The notes beneath the pieces are model-generated. The model ran no database searches, was not told where the DNA came from, and saw only the letters and a list, made by a program, of their open reading frames with translations. This document shows positions 8,510 to 17,992 of a stretch of 64,000 bases of DNA, in pieces. The stretch spans positions 124,001 to 188,000 of the forward strand of contig NZ_SCIN01000003.1 of NCBI RefSeq assembly GCF_004101245.1, given 5' to 3'. The stretch comes from Sphingomonas sp. UV9. GTDB lineage: Bacteria; Pseudomonadota; Alphaproteobacteria; Sphingomonadales; Sphingomonadaceae. The translations under genes and the position numbers were made by a program. Within the stretch, counting starts at the first letter, position 1. Each line of letters begins with the position of its first letter.

Positions 8510-8983
8510 ATGATCACGCGTCCGATGATTGCCGCCGTCCTGGCGGCCACCGCTGCCGTCGCCTCCGCGGCTGCGGGCCCCTTGCAGGTGACCAGCAGCA
8601 TCCTGATCGAGAGCCGCGCTGCCGCCGCCGACGGCACCACCCGGATCGCACTGGTCAAACCGTCGAAGGTGACGCCGGGCGACAAGGTCATCTTCGTCCT
8701 CAGCTATCGCAACATCGGCGCGCAACCGCTCGCCAACGTGGTGCTCGACAACCCGTTGCCGCGCCAGATCGCCTACCGTTCGGCCAATCCCGGGTCGCCC
8801 GCACCCGACGTGTCGGTCGACGGCAAGACGTTCGGTTCGCTCGATTCCCTGCGCGTCCGCAGCCTCGACGGCAGCACGCGCGCGGCGGGTCCCAACGATG
8901 TCACCAGCGTCCGGTGGCGCCTCGCAAGCCCGTTGGCGGCCGGTTCGCAAGGTCAATTCGCGTTCCAGGCCGTGCTCAAGTGA
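8510..8983 (+). CDS. small exported DUF11-domain protein
   Basis: 157 residues from ATG at 8510, preceded by AGGAG at a 7-base distance (the ATG at 8495 is rejected for lack of a site). Signal peptide MITRPMIAAVLAATAAVASA with an AxA cleavage. The rest is essentially one DUF11-type beta-sandwich: VTPGDKVIFVLSYRNIGAQ, then LANVVLDNPLPRQIAY. Such repeats occur in adhesive and surface-layer proteins. Second gene of the cluster, 11 bases after the first. No catalytic motif is present; a structural role is inferred. Confidence 0.75.
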   Translation: MITRPMIAAVLAATAAVASAAAGPLQVTSSILIESRAAAADGTTRIALVKPSKVTPGDKVIFVLSYRNIGAQPLANVVLDNPLPRQIAYRSANPGSPAPDVSVDGKTFGSLDSLRVRSLDGSTRAAGPNDVTSVRWRLASPLAAGSQGQFAFQAVLK

Positions 8984-9029
8984 TCCGGCATTCCGCCACA
9001 CCGCAAACACATAAAAGATAGGCTTAAAC

Positions 9030-10160
9030 ATGCACGTCAAAGGGGTAATTCGCACGCTGATGGCCGGTACGGCTGCGGTCGTGTCGATCGGCATCGCGGC
9101 GGAAACGGCGAGCGCGCAAGCGCCGGGGCCGGCGGGTACGGCCGCCGGCACGACCGTCACCAACACCGCGCAGGCCAGCTATTCGGTCAACGGCGTCCAG
9201 CAATCGACGACGTCGAACGCGGTCAGCTTCGTGGTCGATCGCAAGGTCAACCTGACCGTCACCACCAACCAGCCCGCCAACACGGAGGTCGCGATCGGCC
9301 AGCCGGCGGCGGTAACGACGTTCACGGTGACCAACAACACCAACGGCACGCAGGATTTCATCCTGACGGCCAGCCAGCTGCCGATCCAGAACCTGTTTGC
9401 CGGCGACAATTTCGACGTGACCAACGTCAGGGTGTTCGTCGATTCGAACGGCAATGGCATTTATGACGCGGGCGTCGACACAGGGACCTATATCAACGAA
9501 CTCGCCGCCGATCTGTCGGCCGTCGTGTTCATCGTCGGCGACGTTCCCGACGTCCAGTCCGCCGCGCTCGCCGGCATAACCCTGATCGCGCAGGTCGCGG
9601 CGGGGGGCGATGGCGCCGCGCAGGGCGCACCGCTGACGCCGAGCCTCGCGCTCAACGACGATGCGGTGGTCGACGTGGTCTTCGCCGACAATGATTCGGA
9701 CCTGCTCGGCCTCGACATCGCCAATAACGGGCAGGGACGTGCCTCGCTCGCCTACGAAATCGCCACGCGCGACGTCGCGCTCAGCGTCGCCAAGACGCAG
9801 CTCGTGATCTCCGACCCCGTGAGCGGTCTCGTCGCGCCCAAGGCGATCCCCGGCGCGGTCGTCCAATATTGCCTGACGGTGTCCAACGGGACGCTTCTGA
9901 CGCCTGCGAACAACGTCAACCTGACCGACATCGTCCCGGCGAATACCACCTATCAGCCAGGCTCGATCGTGATCGGGGTGCCCGGTGTCCAGCCGATCTG
10001 CACCGTGGCGGGCTTCATCGCCAACGACAACGGCACGCCGATCGCCGGCACGACTTTCACGGGCTCGTATGATTCGGGGGCGAGGCGGGTGACGGCGACG
10101 ATCCCGACTCTGCTCGGCGGGACCGCGGTCGCGGCAAGTTTCCGCGTGACGATCAACTAG
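9030..10160 (+). CDS. exported surface protein with DUF11-like modules
   Basis: 376 residues. Signal peptide to about ASA/Q at residue 30. The mature start AGTTVTNTAQASYSVNG with SNAVSFVVDRKVNL repeats the module of the first cluster gene. DSNGNGIYDAGVD near residue 145 resembles a calcium-binding loop. A DUF11-like domain follows (GAVVQYCLTVSNGT, then NNVNLTDIVPANTTY). It lies 46 bases after the small DUF11 gene and 72 bases before the chosen start of the giant barrel protein, same strand. Probably secreted or periplasmic. The shared modules suggest that the proteins of this run arose by duplication and work together. Confidence 0.78.
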   Translation: MHVKGVIRTLMAGTAAVVSIGIAAETASAQAPGPAGTAAGTTVTNTAQASYSVNGVQQSTTSNAVSFVVDRKVNLTVTTNQPANTEVAIGQPAAVTTFTVTNNTNGTQDFILTASQLPIQNLFAGDNFDVTNVRVFVDSNGNGIYDAGVDTGTYINELAADLSAVVFIVGDVPDVQSAALAGITLIAQVAAGGDGAAQGAPLTPSLALNDDAVVDVVFADNDSDLLGLDIANNGQGRASLAYEIATRDVALSVAKTQLVISDPVSGLVAPKAIPGAVVQYCLTVSNGTLLTPANNVNLTDIVPANTTYQPGSIVIGVPGVQPICTVAGFIANDNGTPIAGTTFTGSYDSGARRVTATIPTLLGGTAVAASFRVTIN

Positions 10161-10232
10161 ACCCCGCCCCTCGCGACCAAGGAACCACCGATCCCGGCGC
10201 GCGTGGCGACGCGCGGCGGGAAAGGGCCCTTC

Positions 10233-13200
10233 ATGCTCAGCGTCCACCGTCTTCTGCGCCTTTGCGCCCTGCTCCTGACGATGCTGTACGGGCTCGCGCT
10301 CGGCTGCCTGCCGGCCGCAGCCCAGACGGGTGGCCAAACAGGTGGCCAGACGCGGATCGAGAACACCGCGACGCTCTCGTTCGACGATACGGCCAGCGCG
10401 ACCGGATCGCGCAGCGTGCCGTCCAACACGGTCGCGCTCGACGTGAACCGGGCCAAGCGCCCGACGACGCTGACGTTTCGCCTGCCACCGCCCAACTACG
10501 CGATGACCGGCGCCCAATGCCAGACCGTGCCGACGCTTCTCTTCACGCCGGCCCCGATCGACGCCGCGACCTATGCCGCATCGACCCCGATCGCGACCGT
10601 CGACATCTATGCCGACATGATCCTGGTGCTCGACAACCAGGCCGGCAACCGTGATCCCGACTTGCGGGAAACCGCGATCATCGCGGTCGAGGTGGGCACC
10701 ATCCGGACCACGCTGACGCTGACCGAGACGGCAGTCGCCAGCGGCATCTTCGCAGGCGGCATCCCCGCGGTCGCGACCGGCAAGCATCCCGAACTGGCCG
10801 CGTGCGATATCCGCAACCAGCGGGGCGTGGCGATCAGGCTCGGCTTTGCAGAGGACGGCTACAGCCTCGGGTCGACGGCGTCGCTGCTGATCGACCCGGC
10901 CGGCTACACCTTCGATTCGCGGACTGGCGCGCTGATCGACGGCACTACCGTGTCGCTGGTCGACGAGACCGGCCAGCGCGCCACGGTCTTCGGCGACGAC
11001 GGGGTCAGCCGCTATCCCTCCACCGTGATTACCGGCGAGGCGGTCACCGACGCCAGCGGCCGCGTCTATCCGAGCCAGACCGGGCGATACCGCTTCCCGC
11101 TAACCCTACCGGGGCGCTATTTCCTCAAGCTCGTACCGCCCGGCACCTACACCGCGCCGTCGACGGTCGATCGCGCGACGCTGGCGGCGTTGAAGGACCC
11201 GCAGGGCACGCCGTTCATCCTCAACGACACGAGCTTTGGCGGCGCGCTGACGCTGTCGACGCCCGAACCCTTCTCCGCCGACATTCCGCTCGACAGCCCG
11301 GGCGCCGGCACGCTGCTGCTGACCAAGGTCGCGTCCGTCCGCGAGGCGTCGCCGGGAGATTTCGTCCAGTATCTGCTGCGCATCACCAACCGCGATGCCG
11401 TCCCGGCACGCGGGCTGCACGTTGCCGATACCTTGCCAAAGGGGCTGCGCTACGAACGCAATTCCGCGCGCGGCGGTGACGAGCCGACCGTGTCGTCCGA
11501 CGGCCGCACCCTCGATTTCGTCATCCCCGTGCTGGCCGCCGGCGCCTCGACCGAGCTGAAATATGTCGTCAGCATCGCTCCTGGCGCACCGACCGGGGAA
11601 GCGCTCAATCGCGCGCGCGTCGTCGGGCAGGGCACGGTCACCAGCAACGAGGCAGCGGCGTCGGTCCGCCTGCGTCCGTTGCTGTTCTCCGACGCGATGA
11701 CGATCATAGGCCGCGTGACCGAAGGAAATTGCGGCGATCCGGTCGACAAGCGCAAGGGCGTGGCCGGGATCCGCCTGTTGATGGAAGACGGAACGTTCGT
11801 CTCCACCGACCGCGACGGGCTGTACCATTTCGAAGGCGTCCGCGCCGGTCGCCATGTCGTCCAGATCGATACGTCGAGCATCCCCGCGACGCACGCCCCG
11901 GTCGCCTGCGATATCGACACCCGGCAAGCCAACAGTGCGATCTCGCGCTTCGTCGAGGGCGATGGCGGATTGCTGAAGCGCGTGGATTTTCAGCTGAAGC
12001 CGACCGGCAAGGCCAAGGCCGCGGATGCCGGCCTGCCCGTCGCGGTCGCGGATGCCGCCATCGCTGCGGGGAATCGCGACTGGCTGGCGGGCGAGCAGAC
12101 GGCCGGCATCGACTGGCTGTTCCCGAGCGCCGACCACAACCCGCGCGCACCGATCGTCCGTGCGGTGGTCAAGCACGCGCCAGGCCAGCGCATCGCGCTC
12201 ACGATCAACGGCAAGCAAGTCGAACCACTCGCGTTCGACGGCGCGGATACGCGCGATGGCGCCGCTATCGCTGTGTCGCGCTGGACCGGCATCCCGTTGA
12301 TCGATGGCGACAATCGTCTCCAGGCGCGCGTGCTCGCCGCCGATGGCAGCGTGGTGAAGACGCTCGAACGGGTCGTGCATTACTCCGGTGCCGGCGTGCG
12401 CGCGGTGTTCGACGCCGCCAGCAGCCGGCTGGTCGCCGATGGCCTGACCCGCCCGCTGATCGCCGTGCGCGTGACCGACAAGACCGGCCGTCCGGTCCGC
12501 GCCGGCACGCTCGTGCCGTTCAAGGTCGACCAGCCCTATGCCGCCGCGGTCGAGGCCGAACTCGAACAGGGCCGCCAGCTTGCCGGTCGCGATCGTTCCT
12601 CCACCACCGCGCAGGTGGTCGGCGACGACGGGCTGGCCTTCATCGCGCTGCAGCCGACCACGCAGGCGGGTGCGGTCCGCGTCGTCGTCTCGCTGACCGA
12701 GGACAAGATCGTCCACGCCCACGAGGTTCGCGCCTGGCTCGCGGCATCCGTGAAGGACTGGGTCGTCGTCGGCTTCGGTGCAGGTTCGCTCGGTTACGAC
12801 ATGCTCAGCAAGCGCCAGTCGGGACTGCCCCGGTCGGAGCGCGACAGCGTCGTCACCGACGGGCAGCTCGCTTTCTATGCCAAGGGTCGCGTCAAGGGAT
12901 CGTGGCTCGCGACGATCGCCTATGACAGCGACCGCAAATACGACCCCGATCGCGGCCTGCTCGGCACGATCGACCCCGATCGCTATTACACCGTCTATGG
13001 CGACGGCGCGCGCCAGGGCTATGACGCCGCCACGCGCCGGAAGCTGTACCTGCGGCTCGAGCGTCGCGAATTCTATGCGCTGTTCGGCGATTTCGAGACC
13101 GGCTTCACCGACACGCAGCTGACCCGCTACAATCGCACGCTCAACGGCATCAAGACCGCCTATGAGGGCGAGCGGATCCGCGCGACCGGGTTCGCAGCGC

Positions 13201-15296
13201 ATACCGACACGCTGTATTCGCGAGACGAGATCCAGGGCAACGGCCTGAGCGGTCCCTATCGGCTGGCGGGGCGCAACATCGTCCCCAACAGCGACAAACT
13301 GCGACTGGAAACGCGCGATCGCTTCCGGTCCGAGCTGATCATCGCGACCACCCAACTGACGCGCCACATCGATTACGACATCGATACGGCGATGGGCACG
13401 GTGCGGTTTCGCCAGCCTATCCTCAGCCGCGACAGCAATCTGAACCCGAATTTCATCGTTGCCGACTATGAGGTCGAGAGCGGCCGATCCGCCAAGCTGG
13501 CCGCCGCCGCACGCGTTGCGACAAAGCTGGTGAACGGCCGGGTCGAGGTGGGGGCCGCGGTCATTCGCGACGAGACCATCGCCAAGGCCACCGTCGTCGG
13601 TGCGGATATCAAGGCACGCGTGAACGCCACCACCGAACTGCGCGGCGAGATCGCCAGGGGCGGCCGCGGCGGCCTGGGGCAGGGGCTCGCGTACCTGGCC
13701 GAAGCCGATCACCACGGGAAGAAACTCGATCTGCTCGCCTATGCGCGCCAGCAGGATGCCGCGTTCGGTGTCGGCCAGCAGAATTTGGTCGAGGCGGGCA
13801 CACGCAAATTCGGTCTCGATGGTCGCCTGCGGCTGACCGACCGGATCAGCGTGACGGGGGTAATGTGGCATCAGCAGCAGCTCGACAATCCCGGCACGCG
13901 CACCGCAGGCGATGTCCGGCTCGAATATCGGCGCGATAGCGGCACGATCTTCGTCGGCGGGCAATATGCATCCGATCGCGGGATCGACGGCAAGGACCGC
14001 GACAGCCGCCTGTTGACGCTCGGTGGGACGCAGGCGCTGTTCGGCGACAAGGTGACGCTTACCGGCCAGACCCAGTTCGCGCCCGGCGGCGACAGCGACA
14101 GCGTCGATTTCCCCGTCCGCCACCAGATCCAGCTGTCCTACCGGATCAAGCCCGGTATCCGGCTGATCGGCGGATACGAGATCGCCAACGGCGACGGCTA
14201 TGTCGCGCATACCAAGCAGTTCGGCGTCGACGTCGCGCCCTGGACCGGGGCCAAGCTGATGAGCACTCTCAACCAGCAGGCCGCCAGTGGCCTGGGCGGC
14301 GAGAATGGTGCGCGGACGTTCGCGCAATACGGCCTCAGCCAGTCGGTGCCGCTCGGCAAGAACTGGACCGTCGACGGCACGCTCGATGCGAGCAACACGC
14401 TCAAGGGCGAGATCCCCGAGGGTGCGGTGGTGAACCCGTTCCAGCCGGTCACGTCGGGTGGCTATGTCGGGCAGGACCAGATCAACGGCGATTATGCCGC
14501 CGCGACGCTTGGCGCGACCTATCGCCAGACCTTGTGGTCGGTGAACGGGCGGCTCGAATACCGCAACGCCGACAGCGGCGATCGCTGGGGGATCACCACC
14601 AACTTCCTGCGCACGCTCGGGCAGGGCAAGACACTCGCGTCGAGCATCAAGGCGTACACGATCAAGGACCGGAGCGGCGCCGTCGCGACCTATGCCACCG
14701 CCGACGTCGCGCTCGCCTTCCGTCCGCTCGACAGCCGCTGGTCGGTGCTCGAACGGCTCGAACTGCGGCACGAGAGCGCGGATGCGGGGTTCACCGACTC
14801 CAATGCGCTGGGCGTGCCGGCCTATGGCAGCGGCGATCAGGTGACGTCGCGGATCATCAACAACCTTGCCGTGAACTATCGCACCGGCCCCGAAGGGCTC
14901 GGGCACGGGACCGAGGCGACGCTGTATTACGGCGCGAAATACGTCGCGGGGCGGTTCGCCGACGACAGCTATGACGGATATATCGACGTGACCGGGATCG
15001 AACTGCGCCAGGACGTCGGCACGCGGTTCGATATCGGCGTCAGCGGATCGGTGCAGCATGCGTGGTCGCGCGGTGCATGGTCATGGAGCGGCGGGCCGTC
15101 GATCGGCGTGTCGCCAGTGCAGAACACGTGGCTCAGCGCTGGCTACAACGTGTCGGGCTACCGCGACCGCGATTTCGAGGACGACCGCTACACGCGGCAG
15201 GGGCCGTACGTGACGATGCGGCTGAAGTTCGACCAGACCAGTCTGAGCCCCGTGCTGGGCGGCGCCACGCGCGCGCTGTTCGGCGGGCGGCGATAA
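10233..15296 (+). CDS. giant outer-membrane protein: DUF11 + SdrD-B-like + Ig-like regions + C-terminal beta-barrel
   Basis: 1,687 residues from ATG at 10233, chosen because it begins a clean signal peptide (LLRLCALLLTMLYGLALGCLPAAAQ); a GTG at 10203 would add ten charged residues. Order: the NTA module shared with the cluster (about 35-75); a strand-rich region; a DUF11 repeat (360-485, with DFVQYLLRITNRDAVPARGL); an SdrD-B/carboxypeptidase-regulatory-like domain (490-586, GLYHFEGVRAGRHVVQI); an invasin-type Ig-like region (about 725-840, TGRPVRAGTLVPFKV); then roughly 840 residues of alternating polar/aromatic strands typical of an outer-membrane barrel. No TonB plug is recognised. A role anchoring or exporting the small DUF11 proteins is inference. 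Confidence 0.8.
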   Translation: MLSVHRLLRLCALLLTMLYGLALGCLPAAAQTGGQTGGQTRIENTATLSFDDTASATGSRSVPSNTVALDVNRAKRPTTLTFRLPPPNYAMTGAQCQTVPTLLFTPAPIDAATYAASTPIATVDIYADMILVLDNQAGNRDPDLRETAIIAVEVGTIRTTLTLTETAVASGIFAGGIPAVATGKHPELAACDIRNQRGVAIRLGFAEDGYSLGSTASLLIDPAGYTFDSRTGALIDGTTVSLVDETGQRATVFGDDGVSRYPSTVITGEAVTDASGRVYPSQTGRYRFPLTLPGRYFLKLVPPGTYTAPSTVDRATLAALKDPQGTPFILNDTSFGGALTLSTPEPFSADIPLDSPGAGTLLLTKVASVREASPGDFVQYLLRITNRDAVPARGLHVADTLPKGLRYERNSARGGDEPTVSSDGRTLDFVIPVLAAGASTELKYVVSIAPGAPTGEALNRARVVGQGTVTSNEAAASVRLRPLLFSDAMTIIGRVTEGNCGDPVDKRKGVAGIRLLMEDGTFVSTDRDGLYHFEGVRAGRHVVQIDTSSIPATHAPVACDIDTRQANSAISRFVEGDGGLLKRVDFQLKPTGKAKAADAGLPVAVADAAIAAGNRDWLAGEQTAGIDWLFPSADHNPRAPIVRAVVKHAPGQRIALTINGKQVEPLAFDGADTRDGAAIAVSRWTGIPLIDGDNRLQARVLAADGSVVKTLERVVHYSGAGVRAVFDAASSRLVADGLTRPLIAVRVTDKTGRPVRAGTLVPFKVDQPYAAAVEAELEQGRQLAGRDRSSTTAQVVGDDGLAFIALQPTTQAGAVRVVVSLTEDKIVHAHEVRAWLAASVKDWVVVGFGAGSLGYDMLSKRQSGLPRSERDSVVTDGQLAFYAKGRVKGSWLATIAYDSDRKYDPDRGLLGTIDPDRYYTVYGDGARQGYDAATRRKLYLRLERREFYALFGDFETGFTDTQLTRYNRTLNGIKTAYEGERIRATGFAAHTDTLYSRDEIQGNGLSGPYRLAGRNIVPNSDKLRLETRDRFRSELIIATTQLTRHIDYDIDTAMGTVRFRQPILSRDSNLNPNFIVADYEVESGRSAKLAAAARVATKLVNGRVEVGAAVIRDETIAKATVVGADIKARVNATTELRGEIARGGRGGLGQGLAYLAEADHHGKKLDLLAYARQQDAAFGVGQQNLVEAGTRKFGLDGRLRLTDRISVTGVMWHQQQLDNPGTRTAGDVRLEYRRDSGTIFVGGQYASDRGIDGKDRDSRLLTLGGTQALFGDKVTLTGQTQFAPGGDSDSVDFPVRHQIQLSYRIKPGIRLIGGYEIANGDGYVAHTKQFGVDVAPWTGAKLMSTLNQQAASGLGGENGARTFAQYGLSQSVPLGKNWTVDGTLDASNTLKGEIPEGAVVNPFQPVTSGGYVGQDQINGDYAAATLGATYRQTLWSVNGRLEYRNADSGDRWGITTNFLRTLGQGKTLASSIKAYTIKDRSGAVATYATADVALAFRPLDSRWSVLERLELRHESADAGFTDSNALGVPAYGSGDQVTSRIINNLAVNYRTGPEGLGHGTEATLYYGAKYVAGRFADDSYDGYIDVTGIELRQDVGTRFDIGVSGSVQHAWSRGAWSWSGGPSIGVSPVQNTWLSAGYNVSGYRDRDFEDDRYTRQGPYVTMRLKFDQTSLSPVLGGATRALFGGRR

Positions 15297-15313
15297 ATCA
15301 CAGGGAGAGAGAT

Positions 15314-15577
15314 ATGCCGACGCCGAACCAGCCCACCCCCATCCCCACCCCCACCCCCATGCCGCTGCCGCGCGATTTCACCGATCACGGTCCGTGCGTC
15401 GAGGATCTCGCGCGGGCATTCGCGGCGCAGGACGCAGCGAGCAGCGAGGCTTTGATCGAGACGCTGGCGACGCAGGCGATCCGGCAATGGCGGCTGGACG
15501 ACGCGACCTTCTGGCAACGCGTGAAGTTCCAGGCGCGGATGATTCGCGCGCAGATGGGGTCTGCGGGGAAACGGTGA
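15314..15577 (+). CDS. 87-residue protein of unknown function at the end of the DUF11 cluster
   Basis: Start ATG at 15314, 17 bases after the barrel gene, with AGGGAGAG before it. Residues 5-18 are a Pro/Thr run (PTPIPTPTPMPLP) encoded by a dense C-run tract; the rest is a helical, charged domain (CVEDLARAFAAQD, FWQRVKFQARMIRAQMG). No signal peptide, so probably cytoplasmic. Not recognised as any family. The position suggests co-transcription with the surface proteins. Confidence 0.6.
   Translation: MPTPNQPTPIPTPTPMPLPRDFTDHGPCVEDLARAFAAQDAASSEALIETLATQAIRQWRLDDATFWQRVKFQARMIRAQMGSAGKR
15332..15358. other. C-run tract with G-quadruplex potential on the complementary strand
   Basis: Five runs of 3-5 cytosines separated by 1-2 bases, starting 18 bases inside the 87-residue gene. 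The complementary (template) strand has five G-runs, satisfying the usual G3+N1-7 quadruplex rule with very short loops. Confidence 0.7.
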
Positions 15578-15633
15578 GGGGCGACGGCGAACGAGCTGGC
15601 AAAATACTTCTGCTGGCCGCTTAACGCGAAAGA

Positions 15634-15661
15634 CCCTCGCTCCGGGGGCATGGAGCGAGGG
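15634..15661. terminator. hairpin downstream of the DUF11 cluster
   Basis: CCCTCGCTCC and GGAGCGAGGG form a perfect 10-base stem with an 8-base loop. No T-run follows, so it may be a weak or factor-assisted terminator or an mRNA-stabilising hairpin. Confidence 0.45.
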
Positions 15662-15765
15662 CCAACTCAGCGTTCGTCACGCAGGCAGGAAATGGGGAAA
15701 CCATCCGGGCAACAGGGGGAAAAATCCCGAATGCCCCACATCCGCGAGCCACCCTCTAGGAGCCG

Positions 15766-15808
15766 CAACCTGTCGCTTGCATGAATGAGCGACAGGTTGT
15801 GTTATTTT
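15766..15808 (+). terminator. intrinsic terminator between the cluster and lolA
   Basis: CAACCTGTCGCT and AGCGACAGGTTG pair in a perfect 12-base stem with a 10-base loop; on the + strand it is followed by TGTTATTTT. It lies against the end of the convergent lolA gene and probably serves both directions. Confidence 0.65.
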
Positions 15809-16431
15809 CGTCCACCCGTGCGTCGCGGATCGTTCCAGCGGAAGGTGTTGTCGCTGACCGGCACGCCGAATTTCTGGTTGGTCAGGCGGATCGTCGTGCG
15901 GTTGTTCTGGCTGTCGAGCGCGACCCAGCCCTGCAGCATCAACCCGCCCGGCGCGCCCGCGTTGCGCACGAACACCAATGTGATCCGGCCATATTCGGGG
16001 TGTTTCGGATCGTTCGCCTCGACCGACACGATCCGCTGGTCATAGCCGGGAACGAGCTTGGCATAGCGCGTGATGTCGCGCGTCGGATCGAGCAGCACGC
16101 CCAGCGGCGAGTTCTTGATCGGCCAGCGCTGCACCTGCTTCACCGAATAATCGATGAAGGTCAGCGCGCCGCCTTCCGCGACGATCAGGATCGGCACGCC
16201 CTTTTCGTACTGGAAGCGCAGCTTGCCGGGCTTCTTCAGCGTCAGCACGCCGGTCAGCACCTTGCCGTTGCGATCCGCCTGCGAGAAATTGGCGGTCATC
16301 GTCTCGACCGATTGCAGATGCTTCTGCACGGCCGCGAGATCGCCGGTGGCCTGCGCGGCAATGGGCGCCGGGATCGCGGCGACCGAGAGGGCGGCGATCG
16401 TCGCGATCAGCGCAGGGCGGGTATTGAACAT
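15802..16431 (-). CDS. lolA: LolA-family outer-membrane lipoprotein carrier
   Basis: 209 residues from ATG at 16431, selected because AAGGAG sits 7 bases before it; the longer open frame upstream lacks a signal. Signal peptide MFNTRPALIATIAALSVAAIPAPIAAQA. The mature part has the LolA pattern: VETMTANFSQ, GKLRFQYEKG, a half-barrel of strands, and LMLQGWVALDSQNNRTTIRL. It would carry lipoproteins through the periplasm from LolCDE to the outer-membrane receptor. Convergent with the DUF11 cluster. Confidence 0.88.
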   Translation of the reverse strand: MFNTRPALIATIAALSVAAIPAPIAAQATGDLAAVQKHLQSVETMTANFSQADRNGKVLTGVLTLKKPGKLRFQYEKGVPILIVAEGGALTFIDYSVKQVQRWPIKNSPLGVLLDPTRDITRYAKLVPGYDQRIVSVEANDPKHPEYGRITLVFVRNAGAPGGLMLQGWVALDSQNNRTTIRLTNQKFGVPVSDNTFRWNDPRRTGGRK

Positions 16432-16718
16432 CGTAATCTCCTTGGGCCGGGCACTGGCTCGGCTGGCTTGAACGGCGACTGAACCTGGGGGCGACGGAAG
16501 GGAAGAGGCGTGTCGTGATCCCCGGCCCGGGCGCAGGTTGAAGCGTGAGACCGAACACCGATGGGATAGCGATGTCGTACTGGCGGTGGAATGCGCAAAC
16601 CGGATAGACCGCGTGCAACGATGCCGCGGTTTCCGGTGGCGACCTTGCATAACGCCAGCCGACGGACCGTATTGGCCCGTCGCGCTTCGGTCCGGCCGAT
16701 GTTTCGGAGATAATCGTC

Positions 16719-17942
16719 ATGCAGGCCGTACGGATCAGAGCGGGATGGGGATGGCTGCTGCTCGCCGCGGTCACGCTGTCGACGATCGGCGATGAGATCA
16801 CGCTGATCACGCTGATGTTCCGGACGGCAGGCGATCGTACCCCGTTCGCGATACCGATGCTGCTGGTCGCACAGCTCCTGCCAGGGCTGCTGGCTGCCCC
16901 TTTGATCGGCCGGCTGGTCGATACGCGGGACGCGGGCAAGCTGCTCGCCGCCACCGCACTTGCCAACGCCGTGATCCTGGCCTGGATGGCGCGGCATCCG
17001 GATATGCTCTCCACCATCGTCGGCGCCGGTATTTTGGGGATTTCGTTCGCGATCGGCGGTGCCGCGAGTTTCACGCTGATTCCCGTGCTGGCGACAGCGC
17101 TCGGCATGGCGCTGTCGCGCGCGAACGCGGTTGTGGAGTTCGTCCGCAGCGTCGGCATGCTGGCCGGGCCGGTCGTCGGTGGTACGCTGGTCGCATGGGG
17201 CGGTACTGCCAACGCGCTGCTGATCGATGCGGCGAGCTTTGCTGTGCTAGCGGCCGTCGTGCTGGGAAGCGGGTTGCGCCGGCCGGTCGATCGGTCCGAC
17301 GAGGCGCGCGGGCGCGGTGGCGCGACCCTGCTTTCCGAGTATCTGCCGGTCCTGCGGGATCGGCGGATCAGGGTGATGATCGGCACGATGACCCTGGGGG
17401 TCTACGCCACCGCGATCGCGGACGTCGCGTTCGTGTTCCTTATTACCGTCACGCTGGCGGCTGGCCCGACCGCTTTCGGGGTGCTGACTGCGTGCTGGGC
17501 AGGCGGGATGATGGCGGGCGCGGCGGCATCGGGCAGCAGCGTCCTGCAGCGCCCGGCGCCGATCGCGTTTGCGTCCCTCGCGGTGATGGGGGCAACGATG
17601 CTGGCGATTGGTATCGGCATTTTGACGATGACCGACATGACGACAACCGCCGGGCTGGTCTTGGTCGGGATCGCGTTCGTGATCGGCGGCGCCTCGAACA
17701 GTGTGCACAACGTCGCCGTGCGGACCCTGCTGCAGCGCGAGGCGCCGGCCGCGGCGGTGGGAAGGGTCGCGGCGATCTACGGCGCGGGAACAAGTTCGGC
17801 CGCGATCCTCGGATATTTGACCGGCGGGTTGTTCACGCCGAACCACGCCGTCGGCGCCTATATGGTCGGTGGTATTCTCGGGATCCTTGCGGGGCTGGCC
17901 GGATGGCTGCTCATCATGGTTTCGAAGCGCGATGCCGCCTGA
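16719..17942 (+). CDS. MFS transporter, probable drug/siderophore-type exporter
   Basis: 407 residues with about 12 hydrophobic segments and a central hydrophilic loop (SGLRRPVDRSDEARGRGG). The MFS motif-A position reads GRLVDTRDAGKLL. The overall pattern resembles EntS-like exporters. GGAG lies 9 bases before the ATG. Flanked by divergent lolA and convergent ftsK; no operon partner. The substrate cannot be deduced. Confidence 0.85.
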   Translation: MQAVRIRAGWGWLLLAAVTLSTIGDEITLITLMFRTAGDRTPFAIPMLLVAQLLPGLLAAPLIGRLVDTRDAGKLLAATALANAVILAWMARHPDMLSTIVGAGILGISFAIGGAASFTLIPVLATALGMALSRANAVVEFVRSVGMLAGPVVGGTLVAWGGTANALLIDAASFAVLAAVVLGSGLRRPVDRSDEARGRGGATLLSEYLPVLRDRRIRVMIGTMTLGVYATAIADVAFVFLITVTLAAGPTAFGVLTACWAGGMMAGAAASGSSVLQRPAPIAFASLAVMGATMLAIGIGILTMTDMTTTAGLVLVGIAFVIGGASNSVHNVAVRTLLQREAPAAAVGRVAAIYGAGTSSAAILGYLTGGLFTPNHAVGAYMVGGILGILAGLAGWLLIMVSKRDAA

Positions 17943-17992
17943 CCCTCATCGACGGTCGCGCCGTGCTGCACAAAGATCGGGTTGCCCAAAGA

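Noticed and set aside
11106..15059. Open frame of 1,317 codons on the minus strand opposite the giant barrel gene
   Set aside because: It mirrors the coding strand of a GC-rich gene, has Arg/Gly/Asp/Leu-rich low-information sequence and no domain.
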